DNA from: Deltaproteobacteria bacterium | GTDB taxonomy: Bacteria; Desulfobacterota; Binatia; UBA12015 | Reading direction: 5' to 3' | DNA: 40,191 nt | Assembly: GCA_016874715.1 (NCBI GenBank) | Contig: VGTK01000036.1 | Coordinates: 1-40,191, forward strand | In this document: piece after piece, positions 1 through 7,992 of the stretch | Position numbering within the stretch: position 1 is the first letter of the stretch | Layout: each line of letters starts with the position of its first letter | The notes under the pieces: generated by a model | Database searches by the model: none | What the model saw: the letters and a program-made list of their open reading frames with translations, nothing else | Told to the model about the DNA's origin: nothing | Translations under genes and position numbers: made by a program

Positions 1-1
1 A

Positions 2-1480
2 CCGGTGCCGACCGTGCTCGCGGCGGCCAAGGCCGAGCCGCTGCCCCCGTCGGCCGAAGCCGAGCCGCCGCCCCCACCGCTCGAAGTCGCGCGGGTCGCG
101 GGTGCCGACGGCCCGCCGGTCGTCGAGGAGGCGCCGTCGGTGGCTGCGAAGCCGGCCGCCGGGGGAGACGACGGGACACCGAAGCTCGCTGTCGTACCGC
201 CGGCACCGACGCCGGCGGTCGAGCCCGCCGCTGCTGCGGCGCAGGTCGCGGCGGTCGCGCCGGAGCCCGCGGCGCCGCCCCCGGAAGCACCGGCGCCCGC
301 CGTGGCGCCGGAGAGCGACGCCCCGGCGATCGTGCGCTTCACGCGCAACCCGACCGTGGATGTCGTGATCAGCGCGCCGGCGGACGCCACCGTCACGCTC
401 GACGAGCGTCCGGTGAAGATCGACAAGAACGGCAAGGCCCGCGGCAGCCTGACCGCCCTGCCGGTCGGCGAGAGCGCGCACGCGCTGCGCGTGACGTCGC
501 CCGACGGGACGGTGCGCGAGACCCCGGTCCGCGTTACGTACTATCCGGGCTGGGAGGTCCGGCGCTTCCCCGACTTGAAGGGCGAGGCCTACGCCGTCGC
601 GTACGCGCCCGACGGCGCGCACGTCTTCGCGGGCACGCGCAACAACGTCGTGAAGATGTTCGACGCCGCCACCGGCGAGCCCGCGCAGACGTTCGCCGGC
701 CACAAGGACTGGGTGAACGACGTCGCGATCTCGCCCGACGGGAAGACGCTCGCGTCGGGCAGCAAGGACCGCACGATCAAGCTCTGGGACGTCACGAGCG
801 GCAGCGAGCTGCGCACGCTCGCGGGCCACAAGGGCTGGGTGAACGGCGTCGCGTTCTCGCCCGACGGAAGCCAGCTCGCGTCGGGCAGCGACGACCAGAC
901 CGTGCGCCTGTGGGACGTCGCCACCGGAACGCAGCTGCAGAGCCTCACCGGCCACTCGGACTGGATCCTCTCGGTCGCCTTCTCGCCCGACGGGCGGAGC
1001 GTCGCCTCGGGCGCCCGCGACAAGACCGTCAAGCTCTGGGACGCGGCCACCGGCGCGCTGCAGCGCACGCTGACCGGGCACGGCGACTGGGTCGACGCGG
1101 TCGCGTTCTCGCCCGACGGCCGGCTCGTCGCGTCGGCGAGCGACGACCGCCGCATCAAGCTCTGGGACGTTGCGAGCGGCAAGAACGTCAAGACGCTGAG
1201 CGGGCACGGCGGCTGGGTGGTCGGCGTCGCGTTCTCGCCCGACGGCACGAAGCTGATCTCGGCGAGCAAGGACCAGACGGTCCGCCTGTGGGACGTCGCG
1301 AGCGGTGAGGAGCTGCGCACGTTCTCGGGGCACAAGGGGCTCGTCGGCGACGTCGCCTTCGGTCCGGGCGGCAGGAGTGCGGTTTCGGGCGGCCGCGATC
1401 GCACGCTTCGCCTCTGGTGGACGGCAGAGGAGCCGGGTGGAAAGCCCGCGGGAGTCGAAACGAGCCGCGATTCGGGATAG
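2..1480 (+). CDS. WD40 repeat beta-propeller protein, 5' end outside window
   Basis: The reading frame is open from the first bases, so the true start probably lies upstream; a GTG at 5 is only the first possible internal start. Counting from that GTG, residues 1-105 form a Pro/Ala/Glu-rich linker. Residues about 108-180 look like a small beta domain (PEGA-like in feel). Residues about 185-480 hold seven repeats of the type SPDG...SGS.D.T.KLWD...G, enough for one closed seven-bladed propeller; the last blade is degenerate, with LWW in place of LWD. The protein ends six bases before the GTG of the Fe-S/CNBD gene, so the two are probably co-transcribed. In many bacteria such propellers are the C-terminal part of Ser/Thr kinases, which would suit the FHA domain next door, but no kinase sequence is visible here. 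The role is probably scaffolding or protein binding. Confidence 0.88.
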   Translation, partial: PVPTVLAAAKAEPLPPSAEAEPPPPPLEVARVAGADGPPVVEEAPSVAAKPAAGGDDGTPKLAVVPPAPTPAVEPAAAAAQVAAVAPEPAAPPPEAPAPAVAPESDAPAIVRFTRNPTVDVVISAPADATVTLDERPVKIDKNGKARGSLTALPVGESAHALRVTSPDGTVRETPVRVTYYPGWEVRRFPDLKGEAYAVAYAPDGAHVFAGTRNNVVKMFDAATGEPAQTFAGHKDWVNDVAISPDGKTLASGSKDRTIKLWDVTSGSELRTLAGHKGWVNGVAFSPDGSQLASGSDDQTVRLWDVATGTQLQSLTGHSDWILSVAFSPDGRSVASGARDKTVKLWDAATGALQRTLTGHGDWVDAVAFSPDGRLVASASDDRRIKLWDVASGKNVKTLSGHGGWVVGVAFSPDGTKLISASKDQTVRLWDVASGEELRTFSGHKGLVGDVAFGPGGRSAVSGGRDRTLRLWWTAEEPGGKPAGVETSRDSG

Positions 1481-1486
1481 GGGGGC

Positions 1487-3415
1487 GTGATGGTGGTGGT
1501 CCGGCAGCAGCCGGAATCCCGGTTCCCGGGGGGGCTCGAGGGGCAGTGGGTCTCGCTCGAGGAGCTCGCCGAGCTCGAGCTGTTCAAGAGCGGGAAGCGC
1601 GCGTTCAAGGTCAAGATCAACACGAACTTCGCCCCGCAGGCGGGCAAGCCCGAGCCCGGCATCAAGGCGGCCGTTCGTCGCGAGTACCAGGCGGGGCAAG
1701 TGATCTGCAGCGCGGGTGAATACGGCTCGACCGCGTTCCTGATCGTCGAGGGGAGTGCCACCGCCTTCGTTCCGCAGCGCGCGACGCCGAAGCCGGTGCC
1801 CGGACGCTCGCGCGGCTCGCTCGCACGCATCACCGACATGTTCCGCCGCCGCACGCAGGCGACGCGCGCGGTGCCTGCCGACGAGCTCGCGGTCGGCGAG
1901 GTGAGCCGCTACGCGAGCCTCGAAGCCGGTGCCGTGCCGCCGCCGGTCGCGCTCGGTCCGGGCGACTTCTTCGGCATCGACACCTGCATCAACTTCTACC
2001 CGCGCGAGGCGACGGTGCGCGCCGAGCAGCGCTGCGTCGTGATCGAGATGCTGCGCTCCGTGCTCGACACCATCCGTGATGCGGGCACCGCGTCGGGGAA
2101 GATCGAGGAGACCTACCAGGCGGCGGCGATCCGCAACCAGATCCGCCTGTCGCGTCTGATGCACGACCTGAGCGATGCCGAGGTCGAGCAGCTGGTGGCG
2201 AAGGCCGAGCTCGTCGTTCCCGACTCGGACCAGGTGAAGAACGGCGTCATCTACGCGGAGGGCGAGCCGGCCGACGCGATCTACTTGATCCGGGCGGGCA
2301 CCGTGAAGGTGTCGCAGATCCGCGACGGCACCGAGCGCATCTTCTCGTACCTCGGCCGCGGCTCGGCGTTCGGCTTCGAGAACGTGCTGCCGAGCAGGCA
2401 GAAGGCGCCGCTGGTTCTGCGCTGCGTCTCGCACCCCGAGCTGATCGCGCCGCTCGAGATCAAGGGCGCCCTGACGATCGGACGTGGGGCCTCGTGCGAG
2501 ATCGCGCTGCCGCGCGAGAACTCCGCGGTCGGGCGCAAGCATGCGCGCCTCGAGGAGCGCGACGGCGAGGTGGCGATCGTCGACCTCGAGAGCGCCAACT
2601 TCACCCTGCTCAACGGCGAGCGCATCCAGCGCGCGACCGTCAAGTCGGGCGACCGCGTGACGATCGTCGACTACGTGTTCGACATCTCGCGCGAGCCGCT
2701 CGAGCAGACTGTGGTGGCGGTGCCGATCGTGCGCTCCGCGACGGTGACGGGGCTCGACAGCTTCGAGATCGTCAAGATCGACGTCGCGGCGGTCAAGCTC
2801 GCGGCCCGGCACAACGACCGCTTCGCCGCGTCGCTGACGCAGGTCGCGCGCACGCTCGAGGCGTCGGCGTACCGCGAGGGGGGCGGGCAGCGCGAGATCG
2901 TGAAGCCGCTCGTCGAGCTGAACCTCTACAACTCGCAGAACACGCTGCTCATCGACCTCGACCGCTGCACGCGCTGCGACGAGTGCGTCAAGGCCTGCTC
3001 CGACGCGCACGACGGCGTCGCCCGCTTCACCCGCGACGGGCCGCGCTTCGGCAAGTACCTGGTCACGATGGCGTGCCGCTCGTGCACCGACCCGAAGTGC
3101 ATGGTCGGCTGCCCGGTCGGCTCGATCCGGCGGACCGACTCGCTCGAGATCCAGATCGAGGACTGGTGCATCGGCTGCGAGCGCTGCGCGAACCAGTGCC
3201 CGTTCGGCAACATCAACATGGTCGAGCGCGCCGCCGCGCCCGCGCCGATCGTGGCAGAGGGCAAGGAGGCCGCGGCGGCCCCCGTGCAGCTGAAGGCCAC
3301 CGTCTGCGATCTGTGCTCGGGCTACGACAGTCCGAACTGCGTCTACGCGTGCCCGCACGACGCGGCGATCCGCGTGAATCCGGCCGAGTTCCTCTCCGCG
3401 ACCGACACCCGCTGA
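1487..3415 (+). CDS. cytoplasmic CNBD-FHA-4x[4Fe-4S] electron-transfer protein
   Basis: 642 residues with no signal peptide or membrane segment, so probably cytoplasmic. Residues 60-200 are a first cyclic-nucleotide-binding fold; its cassette reads FFG...PREATV at 161-177, with a long insert near 97-155. Residues 222-302 begin a second such fold, and its closing strand, RSATVTGLDSFEIVKID, appears only at 416-432. Between them sits an FHA domain (about 310-400) with GR at 332-333, S346, R350, H352 and N376-G377. Residues 494-622 carry sixteen cysteines in four groups: 494/497/500/504, 530/533/538/542, 561/564/567/571 and 607/610/618/622. This is the pattern of four-cluster subunits such as DmsB, HybA or NrfC. 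The start is GTG 1487 or the adjacent ATG 1490. The cytochrome b gene follows 13 bases downstream. I infer an electron-transfer subunit with regulatory input; the electron donor and the bound ligand are unknown. Confidence 0.9.
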   Translation: MMVVVRQQPESRFPGGLEGQWVSLEELAELELFKSGKRAFKVKINTNFAPQAGKPEPGIKAAVRREYQAGQVICSAGEYGSTAFLIVEGSATAFVPQRATPKPVPGRSRGSLARITDMFRRRTQATRAVPADELAVGEVSRYASLEAGAVPPPVALGPGDFFGIDTCINFYPREATVRAEQRCVVIEMLRSVLDTIRDAGTASGKIEETYQAAAIRNQIRLSRLMHDLSDAEVEQLVAKAELVVPDSDQVKNGVIYAEGEPADAIYLIRAGTVKVSQIRDGTERIFSYLGRGSAFGFENVLPSRQKAPLVLRCVSHPELIAPLEIKGALTIGRGASCEIALPRENSAVGRKHARLEERDGEVAIVDLESANFTLLNGERIQRATVKSGDRVTIVDYVFDISREPLEQTVVAVPIVRSATVTGLDSFEIVKIDVAAVKLAARHNDRFAASLTQVARTLEASAYREGGGQREIVKPLVELNLYNSQNTLLIDLDRCTRCDECVKACSDAHDGVARFTRDGPRFGKYLVTMACRSCTDPKCMVGCPVGSIRRTDSLEIQIEDWCIGCERCANQCPFGNINMVERAAAPAPIVAEGKEAAAAPVQLKATVCDLCSGYDSPNCVYACPHDAAIRVNPAEFLSATDTR

Positions 3416-3428
3416 GCGCCGGCGACCC

Positions 3429-4367
3429 ATGCTGATCGACCGGGACCACCGAACCTGGGCACTCGCGACGACGGCGATCGCCGTCGTGGGCAGTGTCGCC
3501 TACGCGGGCTACGTCGCGGCGCGCCCCTACGGACCGTCGGGGGGCAGCTGGGTCGGGCTCGGCTTCGGCGTTGCGGGCACGGCGTGCATGGTCGCCGCGG
3601 GCCTCCTCGCGGCGCGGAAGAAGGTCCGCACGTGGCGCGTCGGCAGCGCACAGGGCTGGATGAAGGCGCACATCTGGCTCTCCCTGCTGGCGGTGCCGCT
3701 GATCCTCTTCCACGCCGGCTTCCGCCTCGGCGGCCCGCTCACCACGTGGCTCATGGTGCTGTTCGGCATCGTCACCGTGAGCGGCATCGCCGGGCTCGCG
3801 CTGCAGCAGCTCGTGCCGTCACTGATGACCTCGCGTGTCCCGCTCGAGACGCTGCAGGGCCAGATGGACCACGTGAACGAGGGTCTCGCGGTGAGCGCGT
3901 ACGAGCAGGTGGCCGCGATCGCGGGGCCGATCGCCGAGGCCGCCGAGGAGCAGCAGGCGCTGGCCAGCGAGGCGGCGCTCCAGGCGTCGCGTCCCGGCTA
4001 CTGGAAGCGCGTGTCGCGTGACGAGCCGAGCGCGTCGCCCGAGCCGGGCGCGGAGCGGGTCCGCCAGCTCTACCTCGAGCAGGTGCGGCCGTATCTCCGC
4101 CGCGGCCTCGCGACGACGGCGCGTGTCGCATCGCCCGCCGGCGTGCCCGACGTGCTCGGGCCGCTGCTCGACGTGCCCGAGGACTGGCGTCCGCGCATCG
4201 ACCGGCTCGCCGCGCTGTGCGAGGAGTCGCGCCAGCTCGAGGTCCAGATGCGGCTGCACCGCCTGCTGCACGGCTGGCTGTTCTTGCACGCGCCGATCTC
4301 GTTCGCGCTCTTCGTCCTGACCGCGTTCCACATCTGGTTCGCGCTGTCGTACAAGCCCGGCGGGTGA
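3429..4367 (+). CDS. membrane cytochrome b subunit, two bis-His heme sites
   Basis: 312 residues from ATG 3429. Predicted membrane segments lie at about 11-31, 41-62, 79-98, 103-125 and 283-306. His81 and His95 in the third segment, and His287 and His301 in the fifth, are each separated by 13 residues. That is the spacing used for two stacked b hemes in cytochrome b of the bc1/b6f and related families, so this is probably a diheme b-type subunit. Between segments four and five lies a soluble stretch of about 155 residues rich in Glu, Ala and Arg, which is not typical. The gene sits between the Fe-S/CNBD gene and the decaheme cytochrome gene and overlaps the latter by four bases (GTGA), suggesting a complex in which it carries electrons across the inner membrane. 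Similarity to a named family cannot be settled by eye. Confidence 0.82.
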   Translation: MLIDRDHRTWALATTAIAVVGSVAYAGYVAARPYGPSGGSWVGLGFGVAGTACMVAAGLLAARKKVRTWRVGSAQGWMKAHIWLSLLAVPLILFHAGFRLGGPLTTWLMVLFGIVTVSGIAGLALQQLVPSLMTSRVPLETLQGQMDHVNEGLAVSAYEQVAAIAGPIAEAAEEQQALASEAALQASRPGYWKRVSRDEPSASPEPGAERVRQLYLEQVRPYLRRGLATTARVASPAGVPDVLGPLLDVPEDWRPRIDRLAALCEESRQLEVQMRLHRLLHGWLFLHAPISFALFVLTAFHIWFALSYKPGG

Positions 4368-5764
4368 GCGTGCGCTCCAGCAAGGAACTCGCCTCGCGGC
4401 TGCGCTTCGACCGCTTTCCGCGTCCGGACTTCTTCCGGAAGCGCTACCTGCTGGTCGGTGCGGCGACGGCGCTCGCGGGGCTCGGTCTGTGGCTCTGGAT
4501 GAGCTTGACCGGCGGCCACATGCAGTACAACCCGGGCCCCGTCACGCAGAACCACGCCACGTTCGGGGCGCGCTGCGAGAGCTGCCACGACCCGTTCCAG
4601 AACGTGCAGAACGAGGCCTGCCTGTCGTGCCACCCGTCGCGCGACCACTCCGAGTTCGTGGTGCGCGACGCCGACTGCCGCGAGTGCCACGTCGAGCACC
4701 TCGGCGAGGCCGGAATGCTCGACGTCGACGATCGCGCCTGTGTCGTTTGCCACGGCGAGCTCGAGACGACGCGCGACGCGCCGCCCATCGCGCGCGACGT
4801 GTCGAGCTTCGCCGCCCACCCACAGTTCGCGGTGCTGCGCGATGGCGCGTCGGACGGGGCCGCGATCCGTTTCAACCACGAAATCCACCTCACCTCCGAC
4901 AAGGTCCGTCAGGCGCTGCCGGAGGGTGCCGCGAGCGAGCAGTGCGCACCGTACGCGAAGCTCGAGTGCAAGACGTGCCACCAGGTCGACGAGACCGGCA
5001 TGCTGATGCGCGAGGTCACCTTCGACCGTGACTGCGCGTGCTGCCACCAGCAGGACGTGCAGGGCCCGCTGGGGTCGATCACCGCGCCGCACCGCGCGCC
5101 CGACGTGATCCGCGAGAACCTCACCGCGAAGCTGCTGGTGCTCGGCGTGGGACGCGCGAACGAGATCTTCTCGTCGCGCGAGACCTCGCTGCCGGGCGTG
5201 CGCGACCGTGGACCGATCGACGAGTCGAGGTCGCTCGGCGAGTACGAGCGCACGTGGCTCGCGAAGCTGGAAGCCCAGCTCTACCAGCCGCTCGACGCGC
5301 GGGCGCCGCTGCTCGAGAACAACAAGTACTGCTTCCTCTGCCACGACGCCGAGTCGCCGTACGTGGCCGGGACGGTGTTGCCGGTGCTGAAGCCGACCCG
5401 CATCGCGCAACGCTGGCTCGCGCACTCCGAGTTCGGGCACGCAAAGCACGAGATGGTGCGCTGCGAGGACTGCCACGCAGCCGTGCGCTCGAGCTCGAAG
5501 ACGAGCGACGTCAACCTGCCGCCGAAGGAGCTGTGCGCGAAGTGCCACACCGAGGACGCCGCGAGCTCCGCCGGTGCCCGCTGCGCGCTTTGCCACCTGT
5601 ACCACGACACCAGCCGGGACCCCGCGCAGCGCGCCGCCGCGCAGCGGACGATCCCGGTCGCGGTTCTGCTGGGTGAGGAGCTGCCCGAGCGAGGGCTGCA
5701 GATCCCTCCCGGCCCGACGCCGTCGCTGCCCGCGGCGGGAGAGGGCGCGGCGGCCGCGGAATGA
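4364..5764 (+). CDS. membrane-anchored decaheme cytochrome c
   Basis: 466 residues, starting at GTG 4364, which overlaps the stop of the cytochrome b gene; the frame is open further upstream, but that part is a shadow of cytochrome b. A single hydrophobic segment at 28-48 after a basic N-terminus indicates an uncleaved anchor with the rest in the periplasm. There are ten CXXCH heme-attachment motifs, at residues 71, 86, 105, 126, 202, 224, 323, 367, 391 and 407, spaced as groups of four, two and four. Additional histidines (for example in NHEIH at 171-175 and the region 354-362) could serve as distal ligands. The C-terminal 50 residues are Pro/Ala-rich. By position it should receive electrons from the cytochrome b subunit, or return them. 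The next gene starts within its stop codon (ATGA). Confidence 0.92.
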   Translation: MSVRSSKELASRLRFDRFPRPDFFRKRYLLVGAATALAGLGLWLWMSLTGGHMQYNPGPVTQNHATFGARCESCHDPFQNVQNEACLSCHPSRDHSEFVVRDADCRECHVEHLGEAGMLDVDDRACVVCHGELETTRDAPPIARDVSSFAAHPQFAVLRDGASDGAAIRFNHEIHLTSDKVRQALPEGAASEQCAPYAKLECKTCHQVDETGMLMREVTFDRDCACCHQQDVQGPLGSITAPHRAPDVIRENLTAKLLVLGVGRANEIFSSRETSLPGVRDRGPIDESRSLGEYERTWLAKLEAQLYQPLDARAPLLENNKYCFLCHDAESPYVAGTVLPVLKPTRIAQRWLAHSEFGHAKHEMVRCEDCHAAVRSSSKTSDVNLPPKELCAKCHTEDAASSAGARCALCHLYHDTSRDPAQRAAAQRTIPVAVLLGEELPERGLQIPPGPTPSLPAAGEGAAAAE

Positions 5765-7137
5765 CGGCCGCACCGGCTTCGCCGGCCACGCGGCCCGGCC
5801 CCGGCGACGGACCGGCGCGAAGCGGAATGGGCGCTCTCGGCGAATCGACGCGACTGCGGCTCCTGCTCGTCCTGATGGGCGTGCTGCAGGCGGCCTTCCT
5901 CGTGTTGCGCGTGCGTCCGTACGGCGCGTCCGTGCATGCGCTGCTCGGCGTGCTGCTCGCACTCACGCTCGTCGCGACGCTCGTCGTGGCGTTCCTGCCG
6001 CAGCACCTCGACGAGCGCGCGTCGGCGCTTCTCGACGCAGCCGGCGCAACCCGCGTCCGCGCGATCGTCACGCTGCTCGCCGTCGCGGTGCTCGCGGGAC
6101 TTGCGGGCGTGCTCACGCAGCAACCCTTCAGCTGGGACGAGAGGTCGGTTCTCTGGGCCTCCGAGGTGGTCGCCGCGGAAGGGCCGCACGGGCTCTTTGC
6201 GCGCTACGGCGAGAACGCCTGGCTCGGACCGCAGCACCCGCCGGTCGTGCCGCTCGCCTACGGTGCGATCACCTGGCTCGCCGGCAGCCACCTGAAAGTG
6301 CTCCGCATCGTGAATCTCGCGCTGGGCTGCGGCACGGCGCTGCTCGCGTTCCTCGTCACGGAGCGCCTGTACGAGCGTCGCACGGCAGTTCTCGCCGGGA
6401 TGCTGCTGCTGGTCTCCCCGCTCTTCGAGCGCATCGCGACTGCGGCGACCAACGACATGCCGCTCACCTTCCTGTTCTGCCTTGCGCTGCTGCTCGCGAT
6501 CCGGCTGGAACGGGAGGCCGGAGACCGTCTCGCGGTGCTGCTCGGGCTCGTCGCCGGTCTCGGGCTGCTCGTCAAGTATACGATGGTGCTGGTCTTCCCG
6601 GTTCTCCTCGCCCTGGCGTGGTGCTTCGGCAGTCTGCAGGCCGCACGGCGGTACGGGCCGGTCGTGCTGGTGATCGCCTTCGCGATGCTGCTCGCGTGGC
6701 TCGACCACGCCTGGTCGCTCGGCATCCTCGATGCGCAGCGGACGCACCTCGGACGCCTCGCCGGCGTCGCGCGTCGCAGCCCCGGCTGGGTGCTGGACGC
6801 GCTGGTCGTGAAGGCGCCGGCCGCGCTCGGTGTGTACGTCGTCCCGTGGGTCGGGCTCGGGGCCTGGGGGGCGTTCCATCGCCGTGCCATGCAGGACCGC
6901 TTCGTCGCGTGCTGGATCGCCCTCGTCTTCGTGCCGCTGCTGCTCACGGTGCCCGACAATCGCTACTTCCTGCCCGCGTTCCCCGCGCTGGCGATCCTCG
7001 GCGCGCAGGCGCTGGCCGCGCGCCCGCGCTGGGGCGCGCGCGTGCTGCTGCTCGCCGCCCTGCTGTGCGCGATCACGCTGGCGCTCTACGCGAGCGTCGA
7101 TCTCGAGCGCCGGGCCGCGATCTTCGCGGCGCGGTGA
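5761..7137 (+). CDS. GT39/ArnT-like polytopic glycosyltransferase
   Basis: 458 residues from ATG 5761, overlapping the decaheme cytochrome stop by four bases. The protein is mostly hydrophobic with about ten or more membrane helices. The first periplasmic loop has the acidic motif SWDERS after the second or third helix and a QHPP motif about 35 residues later. This layout is typical of the dolichyl-phosphate-mannose mannosyltransferase / ArnT (PMT_2) superfamily, which moves a sugar from a polyprenyl-phosphate carrier to a lipid or protein on the outer face of the membrane. Acceptor and sugar cannot be told. Its overlap with a cytochrome gene suggests shared transcription, perhaps glycosylation of an exported component, but that link is inference. 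Confidence 0.8.
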   Translation: MTAAPASPATRPGPGDGPARSGMGALGESTRLRLLLVLMGVLQAAFLVLRVRPYGASVHALLGVLLALTLVATLVVAFLPQHLDERASALLDAAGATRVRAIVTLLAVAVLAGLAGVLTQQPFSWDERSVLWASEVVAAEGPHGLFARYGENAWLGPQHPPVVPLAYGAITWLAGSHLKVLRIVNLALGCGTALLAFLVTERLYERRTAVLAGMLLLVSPLFERIATAATNDMPLTFLFCLALLLAIRLEREAGDRLAVLLGLVAGLGLLVKYTMVLVFPVLLALAWCFGSLQAARRYGPVVLVIAFAMLLAWLDHAWSLGILDAQRTHLGRLAGVARRSPGWVLDALVVKAPAALGVYVVPWVGLGAWGAFHRRAMQDRFVACWIALVFVPLLLTVPDNRYFLPAFPALAILGAQALAARPRWGARVLLLAALLCAITLALYASVDLERRAAIFAAR

Positions 7138-7138
7138 C

Positions 7139-7528
7139 GTGCCCGAAGCCGACGCGGCAGGGCTCCGGCGGATCGTCCTCGCGGCGGCGCGCGAGATCAA
7201 CGCCGGGCGCTACTTCGAGGCGCACGAGGAGATCGAGGAGCGTCTGGAGGACGTTCCCGACGCGTGGTGGCCGTTCTTCCTCGGTCTCCTCCAGGTGGCG
7301 GTCGGCTACCACAAGCTCGCGAGCGGCAACGCCGGCGCGGCGCGCATGCTCGGCAACGGGCTCGAGAAGCTCGAGCCCTTCGCCGACGACGCGCTGGGCA
7401 TCGACGTCGGCGCGCTCCGGCGACGTGCGCGGCTCGACCTCCACCGGCTCGAGCAGGGTGACGAAGCCGGCGCGCGCGCGGGCCTGGTGACCGACCCGCC
7501 CCGGCTGCTGCCGGTGGTCGCGCGCTGA
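7139..7528 (+). CDS. DUF309 family protein
   Basis: 129 residues from GTG 7139, one base after the stop of the glycosyltransferase gene; this is the only start in frame near the previous stop. It has the DUF309 hallmarks: INAGRYFEAHEEIEE near residue 20, a WWPFFLGLLQVAVGYHKL helix near 42, then GNGLEKLEPF. The family is a small all-helical fold with a conserved Tyr-Phe-Glu-x-His-Glu motif and no firmly known function; a metal or hydrolase role has been suspected from the conserved acidic and His residues. It ends ten bases before the convergent MaoC gene with no clear hairpin between them. It is the last gene of the plus-strand run that starts with the WD40 gene. Confidence 0.85.
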   Translation: MPEADAAGLRRIVLAAAREINAGRYFEAHEEIEERLEDVPDAWWPFFLGLLQVAVGYHKLASGNAGAARMLGNGLEKLEPFADDALGIDVGALRRRARLDLHRLEQGDEAGARAGLVTDPPRLLPVVAR

Positions 7529-7538
7529 CGCGGACGGT

Positions 7539-7961
7539 TCAGTCCTTCTGCTCGATCGCCTCGCCGGCGAGCACCAGCTCGCCGTACTGGTTGACGCACG
7601 TGGTGCGGCAGCGCAGGCGCCGCTGCGCCGGCAGGATCTCGACGACCTCGGAGCGTGCGGTGACGGTGTCGCCCGTCCGCACGGGGCGCAGGAAGCGCAG
7701 CGTCTGCTCGACGGTGATCGCGCCGGGCACGCCGAGCAGCAGCGCATTCGCGGCCGACAGCAGGCTCGCGGTGAGCATGCCGTGAACCACGCGTCCGCCG
7801 AAGCGCGTCCCGCGTGCGTATTCCTCGTCGAGGTGCGCCGGGTGGCGGTCGCCGCTCAGCTCCGCGAAGCGCTCGACCTCTTCCTGCGTGAACGTGCGCA
7901 CGACCGCGGCGTGGTCGCCGACCCGGAACTCCTCGAAGCTCTTCTGCCGGTAGGTGGTCAT
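7539..7961 (-). CDS. MaoC-like (R)-hydratase / acyl dehydratase
   Basis: 140 residues from ATG 7961 on the minus strand (the frame continues upstream but that part is a shadow of the acyltransferase gene). It is a single hot-dog domain with the hydratase-2 signature: SGDRHPAHLDEEYA near residues 45-60, then FGGRVVHGML. The Asp and His of this motif form the catalytic pair in (R)-specific enoyl-CoA hydratases and MaoC dehydratases. Hydration or dehydration of a 3-hydroxyacyl/enoyl thioester is therefore expected. It is the last gene of a three-gene set with an acyl carrier protein and an LpxL-like acyltransferase, 31 bases after the latter, so the substrate may be carried on that ACP rather than on CoA (inference). 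Confidence 0.88.
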   Translation of the reverse strand: MTTYRQKSFEEFRVGDHAAVVRTFTQEEVERFAELSGDRHPAHLDEEYARGTRFGGRVVHGMLTASLLSAANALLLGVPGAITVEQTLRFLRPVRTGDTVTARSEVVEILPAQRRLRCRTTCVNQYGELVLAGEAIEQKD

Positions 7962-7992
7962 CGTGCTCGCCCCGGACCTCGAAGGCGGTACA

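Noticed and set aside
4070..5962. 630-residue minus-strand frame across the cytochrome genes
   Set aside because: The ten CXXCH motifs and the membrane helices on the plus strand are decisive; the antisense frame is a codon-bias shadow.
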